A stretch of 64,000 nt of DNA from Hermatobates lingyangjiaoensis (GCA_026182355.1 JAPFBL010000047.1:1674001-1738000), one strand, 5' to 3'. Shown: positions 33,981 through 44,109, numbered from the stretch's first letter. Notes: generated by a model from the sequence alone, not told the origin. Numbers and translations: made by a program.

Positions 33981-34486
33981 CGTAATTTTTGAAATTCCCC
34001 AAAATAAGATAGTAGTTTATAGTAAAGAATAAGTGGAGTTGCGGGAGAGACTGGCCAGTAAGTTAGGCAGGAACTCTGTCTTCATACGTCTTACAGGCCG
34101 GCTTATCGTCCTTCCTATATATTCAAGTCCCGTGCTAACAACTCCACCTGATAAATCTGCTCAATACACCTCTCTTCCGTATCAATCAAGACATGCTTCT
34201 CGGGTAAAGTCCAACACCATAGTTAACTCTGTGTAGACGAGATGTAACCATCTACATATACATCTAATATAAAATACTAACCAAAAAAGTTAATGATATT
34301 AAGCTTTATTAACCAAATAGCAATTCATTTTCATTTTTTTTAAAATATTAATGCATCAGACTAAAAGGAATGCATATTATTGCATCCATAATTCATACTT
34401 GTTAATGGTATCTATCTATGGAACCGAGCATCAATCAAACTAATCAAACTTATCTTTTTCTCTTTTTTTTTTTCTTATTGTGTATA
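33981..34486. other. Stretch without a recognised gene
   Basis: A GC-balanced block at about 34030-34240 has a 67-codon open frame without a recognised domain. Otherwise AT-rich. Confidence 0.4.
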
Positions 34487-35060
34487 CCGATCCCCTAGCG
34501 GGTTAAAAACGTCACCCATTTACTGCCTTCTTGTTTGATCGGTGATTCTGCAGATTCTACATTGGGAGTCCTAAATTTTAACTAACTCAAGTGCATTTTG
34601 AGTGGGATTTTTAACGTGTACCTGGCATAGTAAAGGCTTGGGACGGACGGTTTAACGTCCTCTTCAGGGGACAACGGACTCAGATTTATTCACCTCCCGC
34701 ATGAACCCCGGACTACCAGCCCAGAGGCGAGTAAGTTGAAGAATGAGCTAACTTGACTCGCAAACTAACCTTAAAAGCGGCAAACCTTCTTAATTACTTA
34801 AGTTTACTGGCTTTTTGTTTGATCGGTGATTCTAGAGATTCAACATTGGGAGTTCTATATTTTGCCTAACTTAAGTGCATTTCTAGTAGGGATCTTTAAC
34901 GTCTGCCTTGCATCGTAAGGCGCTCGGGAACGACGGCTTAACGTCCTCTCCAAGGAACAACTTACTCAGATTTATTCACCTCCCGCGTGAACCCCGGACT
35001 ACCAGCCCAGAGGCAAGTGCGTTAAACAATGAGTTAACTTGACCCGCAAACTAACCATAA
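34487..35060 (-). mobile_element. SINE, two tandem copies
   Basis: Two minus-strand copies of the same SINE about 285 bp apart (GATCGGTGATTCT at 34537 and 34821; CAAACCTTCTTAATTACTT at 34781 and 35067). Read on the minus strand each has TTAGCTCATT (A box, mutated), GGGGTTCATGCGGGAGGTGA or its variant with CACG, then GAATAAATCTGAGT and the common body. The left copy also keeps the tail (AACCCGCTAGGGGATCGG). The repeated flank CGGCAAACC suggests tandem duplication of a SINE plus flank rather than two independent insertions. Confidence 0.75.
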
Positions 35061-35070
35061 AGGCGGCAAA

Positions 35071-35285
35071 CCTTCTTAATTACTTGAACATTAAATAAAC
35101 TATTTCATACAGAAGACAGAAAACTGTATATAGACAAGTGAAAGTATTTGCAATTGTGATATTAAATATTAATAGCACTTTTAAAAAATATAATTTTCTA
35201 CTATGACATATTTACAGAGCCATTACTATTAGATGATCATATGTTCAAATATCAAAAAAAAAAATGCAAATTTCGAGAAAAATGG
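35071..35285. other. AT-rich spacer
   Basis: Nothing recognised. Confidence 0.4.
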
Positions 35286-35289
35286 ATGA

Positions 35290-35415
35290 ATGAGATGTAA
35301 CTCTGACGAAGACCGCTTGTTACGGTTGAATGATTTAATTCTTTTTTTTCTCATTTTTTGTTGTGGTTTGGACGATCAGTTTTATTCCACGTGTATTTGA
35401 AATCTTTTATATATA
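35290..35415 (+). mobile_element. Family A PLE half unit
   Basis: Plus-strand family A arm ending near TATATATA at 35410. The hammerhead at 35299-35341 has complete CTGACGA, GACCG/CGGTT and GAA, but T replaces A15.1 in stem III (GAATGATTT). It is probably damaged. No opposing arm is present. Confidence 0.7.
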
Positions 35416-35522
35416 CATTTATGTGTGTGTGTGAATGTAAATATAATGGTTTGTTCTGATAGAAGATTTTTTGATAATCATGCTTCATTGATCCTAACGA
35501 AATATTTCCGATCGATTAGCTC

Positions 35523-35526
<4 letters not shown>

Positions 35527-35556
<30 letters not shown>
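35527..35556. repeat. (TA)n microsatellite
   Basis: TA repeats at the outer end of the left arm of the large PLE palindrome. Confidence 0.95.
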
Positions 35557-35560
<4 letters not shown>

Positions 35561-35706
35561 AAAAGTTGGAAGCAGTCCTTCATTTAAACATATATTGTTA
35601 AATAACGCCCCATATTTGGCTTGTATCTGCTTCTTACACAATTTCTCCAGTTTCCGGAATTCCTTCCTCGTCTCTTCATTAAAACTATAAAGTCTATCAC
35701 CAATAT
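35557..35706 (-). pseudogene. PLE next-copy ORF start (left arm)
   Basis: The minus-strand frame opens about 20 codons downstream of the hammerhead core and encodes FNEETRKEFRKLEKLCKKQI, QAKYGALFNN, then ICLNEGLLPTFTN, entering TA repeats as IYIYIY. It aligns by position and by the LLP-TN ending with the ORF starts at 22597 (CLREDLLPSYTN) and 62502 (CLREDLLP). Such a leader precedes the RT in complete PLEs. No RT follows here. Confidence 0.7.
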
Positions 35707-35750
35707 TACTAGTCGACATGTTTCGAATGTACCACATTCATCATCAGGAA
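35707..35750 (-). ncRNA. Minimal hammerhead ribozyme motif, PLE1 left arm
   Basis: Mirror image of the motif at 36869-36912: CTGATGA, extra T, GAATG/CATTC stem II, GAA, ACATGT, C. Complete core. Confidence 0.7.
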
Positions 35751-35833
35751 AATAATGAGAGTAATAGTAGGAAAGCTAGTTATATATATAGAGATGGATT
35801 ATTAATGGAAAGTTTACAGGGCATCGCCCTGTA

Positions 35834-36259
35834 TCACGGCGCATTATGGGGGATTAAGGTAGGGTGGTTGGGCTCACCTACTACCTGGCTAATCTGGGTG
35901 TTTCTGTTTGCAAATAGTTTTAAAATTCGACAAGAATTATTAACTTGGATATTTATGGCTGGTTGCTTTTCTTGAATAATTATTGCTTCTAATAGTTGTA
36001 ATTTAAAATGATTTCTTTCTCGAGCGATAATTTTCGTGGAATTTACCATCATTTCTCTTGTGAGTTTTGTCTTATGGACTGCTGTTGTATGGCATTTTGG
36101 CGCGCCGGCAGAAAGGTGCATAGTAATTCTTCTAGATAATGAAGTCGAAGTCATTCCTATATATGAGCTTTTACGGGCCTCACAGCTCCCGATATTACAT
36201 GAGTACTCATATACAAGATTTCTTTCTTTTGACTCCTTTACGCTAGGACTATTTTTCAT
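35834..36259 (-). pseudogene. PLE GIY-YIG endonuclease (left arm)
   Basis: 141 codons on the minus strand, mirror copy of 36312-36785 with two noticed amino-acid differences (SKERN against SKETN before LVYEY; ITMHL against ITRHL after YIG). It keeps VYEY, YIGMTSTSLSRR, HLSAGAPK, LLEAIII and PAINI. The frame is intact but truncated at its 5' end by the palindrome centre, so the upstream RT is absent. The overlapping opposite-strand frame 36036-36290 is a shadow. Confidence 0.8.
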
Positions 36260-36311
36260 TAATAAACTGCTTATTGAAGGGCTTTGGTAGTAAGTTATCA
36301 GTAACGATAGT

Positions 36312-36785
36312 TTGACCCTGATAACTTACTACCAAAGCCCTTCAATAAGCAGTTTATTAATGAAAAATAGTCCTAGCGTAAAGGAGTCAAAAGAAACAAA
36401 TCTTGTATATGAGTACTCATGTAATATCGGGAGCTGTGAGGCCCGTAAAAGCTCATATATAGGAATGACTTCGACTTCATTATCTAGAAGAATTACTAGG
36501 CACCTTTCTGCCGGCGCGCCAAAATGCCATACAACAGCAGTCCATAAGACAAAACTCACAAGAGAAATGATGGTAAATTCCACGAAAATTATCGCTCGAG
36601 AAAGAAATCATTTTAAATTACAACTATTAGAAGCAATAATTATTCAAGAAAAGCAACCAGCCATAAATATCCAAGTTAATAATTCTTGTCGAATTTTAAA
36701 ACTATTTGCAAACAGAAACACCCAGATTAGCCAGGTAGTAGGTGAGCCCAACCACCCTACCTTAATCCCCCATAATGCGCCGTGA
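36312..36785 (+). pseudogene. PLE GIY-YIG endonuclease (right arm)
   Basis: A 157-codon frame whose true 5' end is cut at about 36318. It covers the linker and the endonuclease of a Penelope-like polyprotein. Seen: VYEY at residues 32-35, Cys37 and Cys42 (candidate zinc ligands, with His64), YIG at 49-51, Arg59-60, the helix LLEAIII with Glu107, and PAIN with Asn119. These match the tyrosines, arginine, glutamate and asparagine of GIY-YIG nucleases, which nick DNA for target-primed reverse transcription in this element class. All key residues are present, so the domain itself could be functional if expressed, but there is no RT and no start context, and I infer a truncated insertion. Opposite-strand frames 36329-36583 and 36644-36901 are shadows. 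Confidence 0.85.
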
Positions 36786-36868
36786 TACAGGGCGATGCCC
36801 TGTAAACTTTCCATTAATAATCCATCTCTATATATATAACTAGCTTTCCTACTATTACTCTCATTATT
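36786..36868 (+). other. PLE 3' UTR (right arm)
   Basis: About 83 bp between the endonuclease stop (36783-36785) and the hammerhead, with a short inner palindrome GGGCGATGCCC at 36791-36801. Its length differs from the 160-250 bp seen in the other PLE families. Confidence 0.6.
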
Positions 36869-36912
36869 TTCCTGATGATGAATGTGGTACATTCGAAACA
36901 TGTCGACTAGTA
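36869..36912 (+). ncRNA. Minimal hammerhead ribozyme motif, PLE1 right arm
   Basis: CTGATGA (36872-36878), extra T, a perfect 5-bp stem II GAATG/CATTC around a 5-nt loop, GAA (36895-36897), the self-complementary ACATGT as stem III, C at the cleavage position (36904), then GA pairing with the TC before CTGATGA. A palindromic stem III of this size would favour a dimer: two motifs sharing one longer stem III. Confidence 0.75.
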
Positions 36913-37048
36913 ATATTGGTGATAGACTTTATAGTTTTAATGAAGAGACGAGGAAGGAATTCCGGAAACCCGAGAAATTGTGTAAGAAGCAGATACAAGC
37001 CAAATATGGGGCGTTATTTAACAATATATATATATATATATATATATA
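36913..37048 (+). pseudogene. PLE next-copy ORF start (right arm)
   Basis: Encodes the same leader as 35557-35706 (FNEETRKEFRK, KLCKKQIQAKYGALFNN) but stops matching at FNN, where AACAATATATATAT begins (37019 onward). The left arm continues with ICLNEGLLPTFTN before TA. The two arms therefore meet TA repeats at different points, each where the ORF itself contains AATAT. Confidence 0.7.
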
Positions 37049-37076
37049 GTTTTCTATGAGTTGTCCGGGGAAAGGA

Positions 37077-37228
37077 ATATGATTTGTTGCGATGTTGACC
37101 AATGGGAGTAGAGTTACAGGTCCATGCGTAAGGTCCCAGTTGCCCGCTGCTCAGCAAGCGGGCAACTGGGACCTTACGCATGGACCTGTAACTCTACTCC
37201 CATTGGTCAACATCGCAACAAATCATAT
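37077..37228. repeat. Perfect 68-bp hairpin inside TA repeats
   Basis: Left arm 37081-37148 and right arm 37157-37224 are exact inverse complements around an 8-nt loop (GCTCAGCA is the loop at 37149-37156), and the symmetry extends into flanking ATAT. It is much GC-richer than its surroundings (GCCCGCT, GGTCCCAGTTGCC). No hammerhead core or ORF. TA repeats lie on both sides, though the left run is followed by about 30 bp of unique sequence. Confidence 0.9.
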
Positions 37229-37239
37229 ATATATATATA

Positions 37240-37547
37240 GTTAACACATGAAAGAGAAAAAACAAATAAAGACACACACAAAAGACTCACAACGATATTT
37301 CGACAGTCGTCGTCATCGGGTAGAAGTAGTCCCTTTGAGTAGCTGAAGCTAACTGAGTGGTAGGCCGAATGCAAACGAACACGCACGCACTCTGCCGGCT
37401 GCCCTAGGTAAGCTACTAACTACAGAGAGAAAAATAACTAAAAAGGACAAATAAAAGCAAATAAAAATAACAGAAGGAGAAGAATAGTAAATGAAGCAAT
37501 AAACAAATTAAAAAAATAATAAAATAAAACAAAAAAAAAAAATTAAA
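37240..37547 (-). mobile_element. Family B PLE 3' region
   Basis: Minus-strand 3' UTR following the endonuclease at 37548-37796, ending in the family B segment next to TA repeats (37226-37238). The hammerhead at 37291-37322 reads CCGATGA (U4 changed), with GAC/GTC stem II, GAA and ATAT kept, so it is predicted inactive. The A-rich stretch at 37430-37550 is part of the UTR. Confidence 0.7.
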
Positions 37548-37796
37548 TTAACGGTACAAGTTGAGGCCAGGAGGAGAGCGAGCTTTGAGAAGACAGATAA
37601 TTGCCTCCTCTGAAGCTCTTAAAGTAACCCGAGAAGACTGAACAGGGATATGATTAAGGACTTGGACCCGGAAGCAGTGATTAAAATCCAGTCCATGGGA
37701 ATTAGAGTGGATACCAATAGGGAGGTTTTTGCGTTGACCAACGGAAGCCCTGTGACCATTCATACGTAAGTATACGTATACGTATACATAATACAT
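37548..37796 (-). pseudogene. PLE endonuclease C-terminal part
   Basis: 82 codons on the minus strand: MNGHRASVGQRKNLPIGIHS, then LDFNHCFRVQVLNHI, SRVTLRASEEAIICLLKARS and PPGLNLYR before the stop. It is the second clear copy of the endonuclease type seen at 24745-24887, and its first part resembles 59358 (MDGHRVFTALTNGSPIQI). The glutamate helix and the final asparagine fit a GIY-YIG C-terminus. The tyrosine motifs lie upstream and are cut away by TA-like repeats at about 37770-37825. Confidence 0.65.
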
Positions 37797-37825
37797 ACGT
37801 ATTCATACGTATATATATATATATA

Positions 37826-38023
37826 AACTAGAATTTAAAAAGAACACATAGAAAAGAAATCACTGAACTCACTACTATATTTCGATGTCCTCGTCTTCAG
37901 GAAAAGATGTGAATCGCTCCAAAGGCTGATAACGACTCCGTTATCGGAATTCTTTTAAAAAGAATTCTTTTTAAATTCTAGTTTATTCAGTTCGAAGAAT
38001 CGTTTCATTTAATTGTTATATAC

Positions 38024-38027
<4 letters not shown>
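37826..38027. mobile_element. Family C PLE unit
   Basis: Minus-strand arm 37830-37930 nearly identical to 24475-24570, then a short centre and the plus-strand tail AATTCTAGTTTATTCAGTTCG, TA repeats at 38028. The right arm is much shorter than the left and lacks a hammerhead. Confidence 0.75.
37874..37902 (-). ncRNA. Minimal hammerhead ribozyme motif, family C
   Basis: Minus strand: CTGAAGA, extra C, GA/TC, GAA, ATAT, A. Same as 24516-24544. Complete core, minimal stems. Confidence 0.5.
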
Positions 38028-38103
<76 letters not shown>

Positions 38104-38109
38104 GTGTGT
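38028..38109. repeat. (TA)n followed by (TG)n
   Basis: About 33 bp of TA repeats pass directly into about 48 bp of GT repeats. Confidence 0.95.
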
Positions 38110-38737
38110 GTCAGTTTTTAGTAAGTATTTAAAAACACAAGCATTTTAGCTTTGTGCAAGCATGGGGATACAAACTGATAGTTTGCACGAAAATGATAGA
38201 GGTACTTTTATTAATTTTAAATCAATCAAGTTTATTCTGACAAATTAGTCTACATATTTGTCAACTTAACAGCTGTGCACAGTGTCCTTTACTGAATTGT
38301 CATTATAACCAGGAATAATAAATACATTTGAATAACATCCTGTTATTATGACAATTGCTATATGATATTAAACCCCTTTGCATAGAAGACAATTTGGTGA
38401 TGATAAATAGTTTTTGTGTTGTATGAAATAATGTAGAGCTTCCTTGACTGGTTTGTTTTTCACTAAAAGTATACAGTTCTTTTAGTAATCCCCCAATGAG
38501 TTTATGATGAGTTTAATGATTGATGAAAAAACCAATTAGCACAAAATAAATATAACACTGTGTGTGCATGTGTGAATATTACAGTACATATGTAATATCA
38601 TATCAAATATCAGATCATTTGATAGGCATGTTAAATTGATCATAGCGGAACATTTCTCCTATTCTTCATATTTAATGATAATTTAGCCTCTCTTTTTATG
38701 TTTCACTCTTATCTCCTCTTTTGTGTCAACTTCAGCA

Positions 38738-38740
<3 letters not shown>
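38110..38740. other. Stretch without a recognised gene
   Basis: AT-rich, no ORF or repeat noted. Confidence 0.4.
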
Positions 38741-38792
<52 letters not shown>

Positions 38793-38905
38793 TTATATAT
38801 AAATTAAAACGAAGGTAGCATACAGATAGACATTGGAATAACTCACTTCCATATTTCGACGATCGTCATCATCAGGAGGTGAAGAGTCCCGCGGAATAAT
38901 AAAGG
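38741..38905 (-). mobile_element. (TA)n with family B PLE half unit
   Basis: TA repeats at 38741-38790, then a minus-strand family B arm (38800-38900). The hammerhead 38849-38877 has CTGATGA, extra T, GAC/GTC, GAA, ATAT but G at the cleavage position, which hammerheads do not cut efficiently. No second arm. Confidence 0.7.
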
Positions 38906-39711
38906 ACGAATTTTTTATTTTATAAACGCATTGTGAATTATTTTTCGAGTCATTAGTGTGTGTTTGTATGTTTATGTGCGTGTGTGTGTTTATGTGCATG
39001 TGTCTGTATGCTGAAAAGATTAATATACTTCTCTTGGTTTATGAATTAAATTGCTGACATAATAAGAACAGGTGACTTCTGTAAGGGAGATATAGTAAAT
39101 AAAGAAGGCAATAGTGTAATTCTGTAAAGACTGCCTGCCGGCAGTGTAATTGAGCGAACCTGAGTCCACGGCCCTCTATTCATTTGGCTCGGTCATATTG
39201 TGTCTTATTACTTCCAACTCGATCTACTATATCTTCATTAAGCGGCACCCTTTAATGAATCCCCCAGTTCAGACAAAAGCGTCCAGGGAAATTTTAATTC
39301 AACCAGACTGCTAAGCTTCGCAAACTTTTTCTTTGCTCGTTAAAAAAAAAAAAAAAAAAAAAAGGTTTGAGGAGAGAAAAATAAAAAGACGTTTCAGGCA
39401 TAATCACCTGCCTAAGAGTTGAATACGCCCATAAGTCTTAAGCAAGATATCATTCATTACTAATCTTAGAGAGAGTAAGATTTCCAGATTTCAACACTTT
39501 TTTGTAGTATTCATCTCCAAAGAAAGAATTGCAGAATATTTTTCTGACAACAGAGAGTTTTAAAAGTGATATTTAATTCAATGAAATGTTTACATTCATT
39601 TACTTTTCTTCTTTGAAGATTTTATAGTTCCTAAAAAATAAGTTCATAACAAAAACTACCAAAACTACTTTAGAAATGAAGTTACATAATTATATTTGCC
39701 TATGATTTGAG
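38906..39711. other. Stretch with a complex non-repetitive block
   Basis: 39125-39335 is less AT-rich and of higher complexity (GCCTGCCGGCAGTG, GGCTCGGTCATATTG, AAGCGGCACCC), without an ORF. A run of about 23 A follows at 39341-39363. It could be conserved non-coding DNA, but I cannot show that from one sequence. Confidence 0.35.
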
Positions 39712-39880
39712 TTAGGGTAGTCCAGTCACTTACATGCTCACCTCTGAACTTATAGATCATGGGACAATTATCACTTTTGCCTCAATTTCTTCTGAAAAAC
39801 CTGGGCATGCCGTCTCTCAGAGAGGACATGAAGTCGTGGCTCCTATGTCAGGAACATGTCAGGAACAATAAACCATTTGT
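39712..39880 (+). mobile_element. SINE, diverged
   Basis: AGGGTAGTCCAGTCACTTAC (A-box region, mutated) is followed by a body with CGTCTCTCAGAGAGGACATGA, comparable to CATCCCTCGCAGAGGATATTA at 1860. The B box is poorly preserved. Confidence 0.5.
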
Positions 39881-41034
39881 TTTATATATAGTACTATTTC
39901 TTCTCAGATGACTCATGATTTTTGTTATAGAATATACATTTAAAACTTCTGTAATTTACACACTTATTAATATTAGAATTATAAAACTTATTTCAAAAAG
40001 ACATTGAAACTTAAAAAAATTAAAGAAAAATTGTTGCATGAGTTACCTGAAATATTAAATATTATATATAAAGGTGTTTTCGAATTATTTATATAATGGA
40101 TTAATTGCAATACTGATCAGTTTTAAGTACTCTATACTTCTCAAACTCAATTCTAATAAACCATTTTAGACAAATAATATAGAGTTAAATGATGATGAGT
40201 TATTTTATCCTCTAAGCATTGCGTCAGCAATAAAATATGAATAATTAGCCTTGAAAGTTTCAAGCAGTGTAAGATAGATAGTTTTGTATTTGTTTGTTGG
40301 CTGATCCATTGAGTAAAATTTATTGGACATTAATAGCACCAATATGATTTCAAGGCAAGTGGTAAACGAGATATATTTTTCTCGCATGAAGACACATGTG
40401 TTGTGGTCTCCATGTTTATTTATTTTGCCCCACTTCAACCATATTTCGATTTTAATTTCAGTTAGTCAAATATATTGAGCAGAGACTGAAAAGGAAATGA
40501 GATATAAATAAAACGCAGACATTAGCGTTTATAGTGGTGGGTCGGAAGCATATGCGGAATTAGATAGCAACTGCTAAATGAATATATGCTCGACTAGCGA
40601 TTGCATTCAAATTGAAAATGGCGAGTTAATTAAAGGAAAGCTAGCAGCGCTAAAAGCTTTCATAGACCTCTTGTGTTATTCATTAGGTTTTCATTCCCTG
40701 AGGTCAACCAAAAAGGTGAATGAAAGTAACAAAGCCGTCTTCGGCAGTGCTTTAACTACCCACTTTGCCTAACAAACTAAATCTTGCCTTATTTTGCATT
40801 CATTACAAATTTTATTGCTTTTTTTATATAACTATTAATATAACTTGAAACTGCTTAGATAATTAAATATATTCCGTTAAAGAACAGCTGATTTTTGTAG
40901 ATGGGAGAAAAAATTTTGTCTGTGTTATCCAATGCCCTTACTGTTAGGCTTTTAGCTTTAGTCTATTCTAGGGGGTAAAACTGTGTTTCATTTATTATTC
41001 GGTACCCAGTTTTGAAAAGGTTGTATCAAATTAA
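39881..41034. other. Stretch without a recognised gene
   Basis: A complex block at about 40500-40770 has a 64-codon frame without a known domain and may be conserved non-coding sequence. The rest is AT-rich. Confidence 0.35.
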
Positions 41035-41272
41035 CGGGTTGATTTTATATTGGAGGTTCTAAATTTTGCCGAACTAAAGTCTATTTAGAACAGGGATTTT
41101 AACGAGTACCTAACATCGTGCACACACGAGCCTGACGATTTAACACTCTCTCCAAGGTAGTATGCATTCAGATTTGTTTACCTACTGCGTGAAGAAATCG
41201 GGGTTATAGTGAGAATCGAATTCTACCCGGGTGAGAATCTACCAGTCCATTAAACTATCCTGGCCACCAACA
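41035..41272 (-). mobile_element. tRNA-derived SINE
   Basis: Minus strand: GCCAGGATAGTTTAATGGAC (A-box region), then AGAATTCGATTCTCAC (B-box-like), then the body with TACTCGTTAAAATCCC and the TAGAACCTCCAATAT end. It matches the copies at 6155 and 61556 in order. Confidence 0.65.
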
Positions 41273-42300
41273 GGAAAGATAGTCTCCAGCTTTATATTTC
41301 ACTAATGTGAAAATAATTTTCCATTAATTTTTTTGCAAATAATTTTTATGATTTCAATAAAATAGTTCAATGAATTCACAAGAATTTTCAAGTACTAAGA
41401 ATAATATTAACCATTTAAACGTTCCTTGATTGTTATTATGAATAAAAAAGAATATTTAAAATTATACAGTTAAATGAATTTTGAAAAGTATTCTTTAGAG
41501 AACAAAGATTGAATTTCTTCTTCGAAATGTGGTATGATATATCAAATGATTATAAACATTTGTTACTGATTACTTCATATTTACTATCAGAGTGTTCTAG
41601 TCTGATTTTTTAATCTTCTGACGAACGTTCACTCAACTCAACTTCTTAATTTAGATTACATGAAAATAAAAGAGATTTATATATTTTCAGTAGTGTAAAA
41701 TAAGTAGCTTAATACTGTGTCCATCTCATTAGTCAAGGCTGCTTAGAAAATAGCTGGTATCAGGAATTCATACTTTGTTGTATGAATACCTCATCGAGAT
41801 TAGTTTGAAAATTATTAATTGTTCTGTCATTATAATCTATAACACTTTTATTGGTAATTTCAAGAATTTTCTGACCTTAGAAATATATTCAAAACCTTCA
41901 GAATTTCTATTTTTTTGTATAAAAAACAAAAAAAAATGCCAAACAAAATTTAAATAATAAAAACGTTCAGAGTTTTTGATGGTAACGCAGTTGAATCTAT
42001 GGTTTTTGAAGCTTAAGAAGGCTATGGTATGTTAGAAAATATAGTCTTCAGAACCAACAACATTGTGGTATAAGTCTCCACTCAATTTAGGTATTAGGTA
42101 AGGCAGGAGTTAGGTTGTTTTAATAATTTGTGATATCGTGTCATTGTAGCTCCCTCCCATGTTTCTAAGTATAATATAAGTCCTATCAGAACCTAACAGA
42201 CATTGATGGATATAAGATTCACAGATTTAGTATTAGTACGAGAAACTTATTGTCAGGAGTTAAAGGCTATAATATATAAATTTGTGACTATTTGTCTAAT
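41273..42300. other. AT-rich stretch without a recognised gene
   Basis: Nothing recognised. Confidence 0.4.
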
Positions 42301-42314
42301 TTTATTAAAAGCTC

Positions 42315-42600
42315 CAGACTACCATCCGGTGCCCCATGACCCTGGAGCCCCTAGGAATAAAGTTTATTCACGGAGCACTAGCAAGACAATTTTTAAGATA
42401 TATAAGAAATAACATTGATTTCAAGTTTTAACGAAAACTAATGATTTGTGGGTTAAAAAAGGATGAATAATTAAATGTCTGCAGACCTTTCATTTTTCCA
42501 TAAAGCGTTTCATCATCTTTAAGAAAGGCTTCCGGAGACCCTCAGCCACACTCACGGAGCTCCAGAGCTCCGTGGAGCCCACTTTAGGAAACCCTGCTCC
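42315..42600 (-). mobile_element. Possible non-autonomous hAT transposon
   Basis: Read on the minus strand the right end begins CAGGGTTTCCTAAAGTGGGC, then a palindromic ACGGAGCTC/GAGCTCCGT. This resembles terminal inverted repeats of some animal hAT elements, which start CAG-GGTT. The left end has GCCCCATGACCCTGGAGCCC but no clear inverse copy of the terminal bases, and I could not find an 8-bp target duplication. Tentative. Confidence 0.3.
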
Positions 42601-44055
42601 TAGACTTCATTTTTCCCTCTTCCAAACTCTTTTATTCTATTTCAAATTAGTAACAGTTTAGTTTTACTTCCAGGCAATTATACTCAGTTATTATTAATAT
42701 CAGTTCATTTTCATTCACTTCAATCACATATTTATTCATTGATATCAATTAACTTCATCCTAAGGATCATTCCCCCATAGGACAATAATAATCAGGTTTT
42801 TTCCATACTTTTGTCTTTTTCTGTCAAAATAGAAATACAAATAATATTTTTTTTGATAATAAATAATTCCATGGAAGTAGCAAAATGATATTTAAACTTT
42901 CCGATAAAGAAACTATTTTGAAATATACATTGTTTTTGAAAGGTAATGAAATAATAATATTTATTAAGAATATAATTGATTCAAAGTTATAATTGAATTT
43001 AGTTTTAAAATTAATTTTAGTCTTGATTGAAATTATTTAAAGTTCATTGAGTTATTTATATTCAACTTTATGGTTACACTTTGAATTAATATTATATATG
43101 AGGATCCGTTAATGGCATGGTCTTGCTAAGATACTTCCGGTCCTAGAGATAAGCATTGGACGGCTGTACAGACTGGCTGTAACGCTATTATAATCAAGGT
43201 CTGACTGAGGGACACAGAGGGTAATGGAGTTGAAATAACTTATCAAAGCACAACGGAGCCGTTCATCCACAGAGGTGCACAGGTGATGAACTTGAAGGTT
43301 CGTTACTCTGGAACTCAAACCAATCCCTTCTATCCACCCACTTCAATGAGGTAAGCCTTCATCCCTACAATATCCAATATTGCTCTAAATTACTGAAAAC
43401 GAAAAAAAAAACAGAACAAATTTAAATAACTTTCTTTGTTTTCCTCGCAATAAAAAGTCTTATCTTTTTTTTTAAATTAATTTGATTTCATAAATAAAAA
43501 GAAAAGTTCGTTGAAAATGATGCACTTTATAATTTTCGGTGATATTCAACCATTGAAAAGTTACTTTATCTATGATTAAACTATTTTATTTTTCTACGTT
43601 TCATCAGTCCTATAGAATTGATTTTTTTTTCTTTTTTATTCTCAAAGTAGTAGCATAGTTTGAAAATTTATAGGAATTACTGTCATTACTTTTAATCCCT
43701 AAAGCACACTATTAAATTGAACTATCATTAACGTTAATATATAACCTCTTGTACTTAATGTCAAAGTGTTAACTATTATTCATTTAAAATATAAAGTAAT
43801 AATTTATATTATAACATAACTTTTATTTATAATATTTAAGTCAAAATGAATTCATTTTGTCCCGAAAAAAACTAAATTTCTATTAGGACCTGGAATATTA
43901 TACAGTTACCCATGCAGTCTCAATGCATCGCTAGATTTAATGTAGTAATCCATCTCAATGCAGTCTCAAAGATTAACTCCAAAGCTCTGAGCTTGGTATG
44001 CATTATATCAAAGTATACAAATTGTTAGTAGCTCAGAAGTTAGTACAAGTAAACA
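42601..44055. other. Stretch without a recognised gene
   Basis: AT-rich. A more balanced block at about 43100-43340 carries a 69-codon frame on the minus strand that I do not recognise. Confidence 0.4.
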
Positions 44056-44109
44056 TAGAAATATATTCTTATATCAATGATCAAACCACAATAAGAAATG
44101 GGAAAACAA

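Larger units (their letters stand above)
35557..37020. mobile_element. Head-to-head PLE dimer, near-perfect palindrome
   Basis: Positions mirror around a 16-nt centre (36302-36317). Position x pairs with 72619 minus x, checked at both the centre and at 35599/37020, so the net indel over about 700 bp is zero. I noticed only about four substitutions between the arms. Each arm holds, from the centre outward, the GIY-YIG endonuclease, stop, 3' UTR, hammerhead and the first about 40 codons of a following ORF copy, and ends at TA repeats. The left arm extends about 40 bp further than the right before meeting TA. The arms are so similar that the structure must be young or homogenised by conversion. 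Confidence 0.9.

Noticed and set aside
36036..36901. Opposite-strand ORFs of 84-85 codons over the PLE palindrome
   Set aside because: They are antisense to the endonuclease frames, which have clear family motifs.
42555..42575. Short palindrome ACGGAGCTC...GAGCTCCGT as an independent hairpin
   Set aside because: It is better explained as the terminal region of the possible hAT element, and is too short to call alone.
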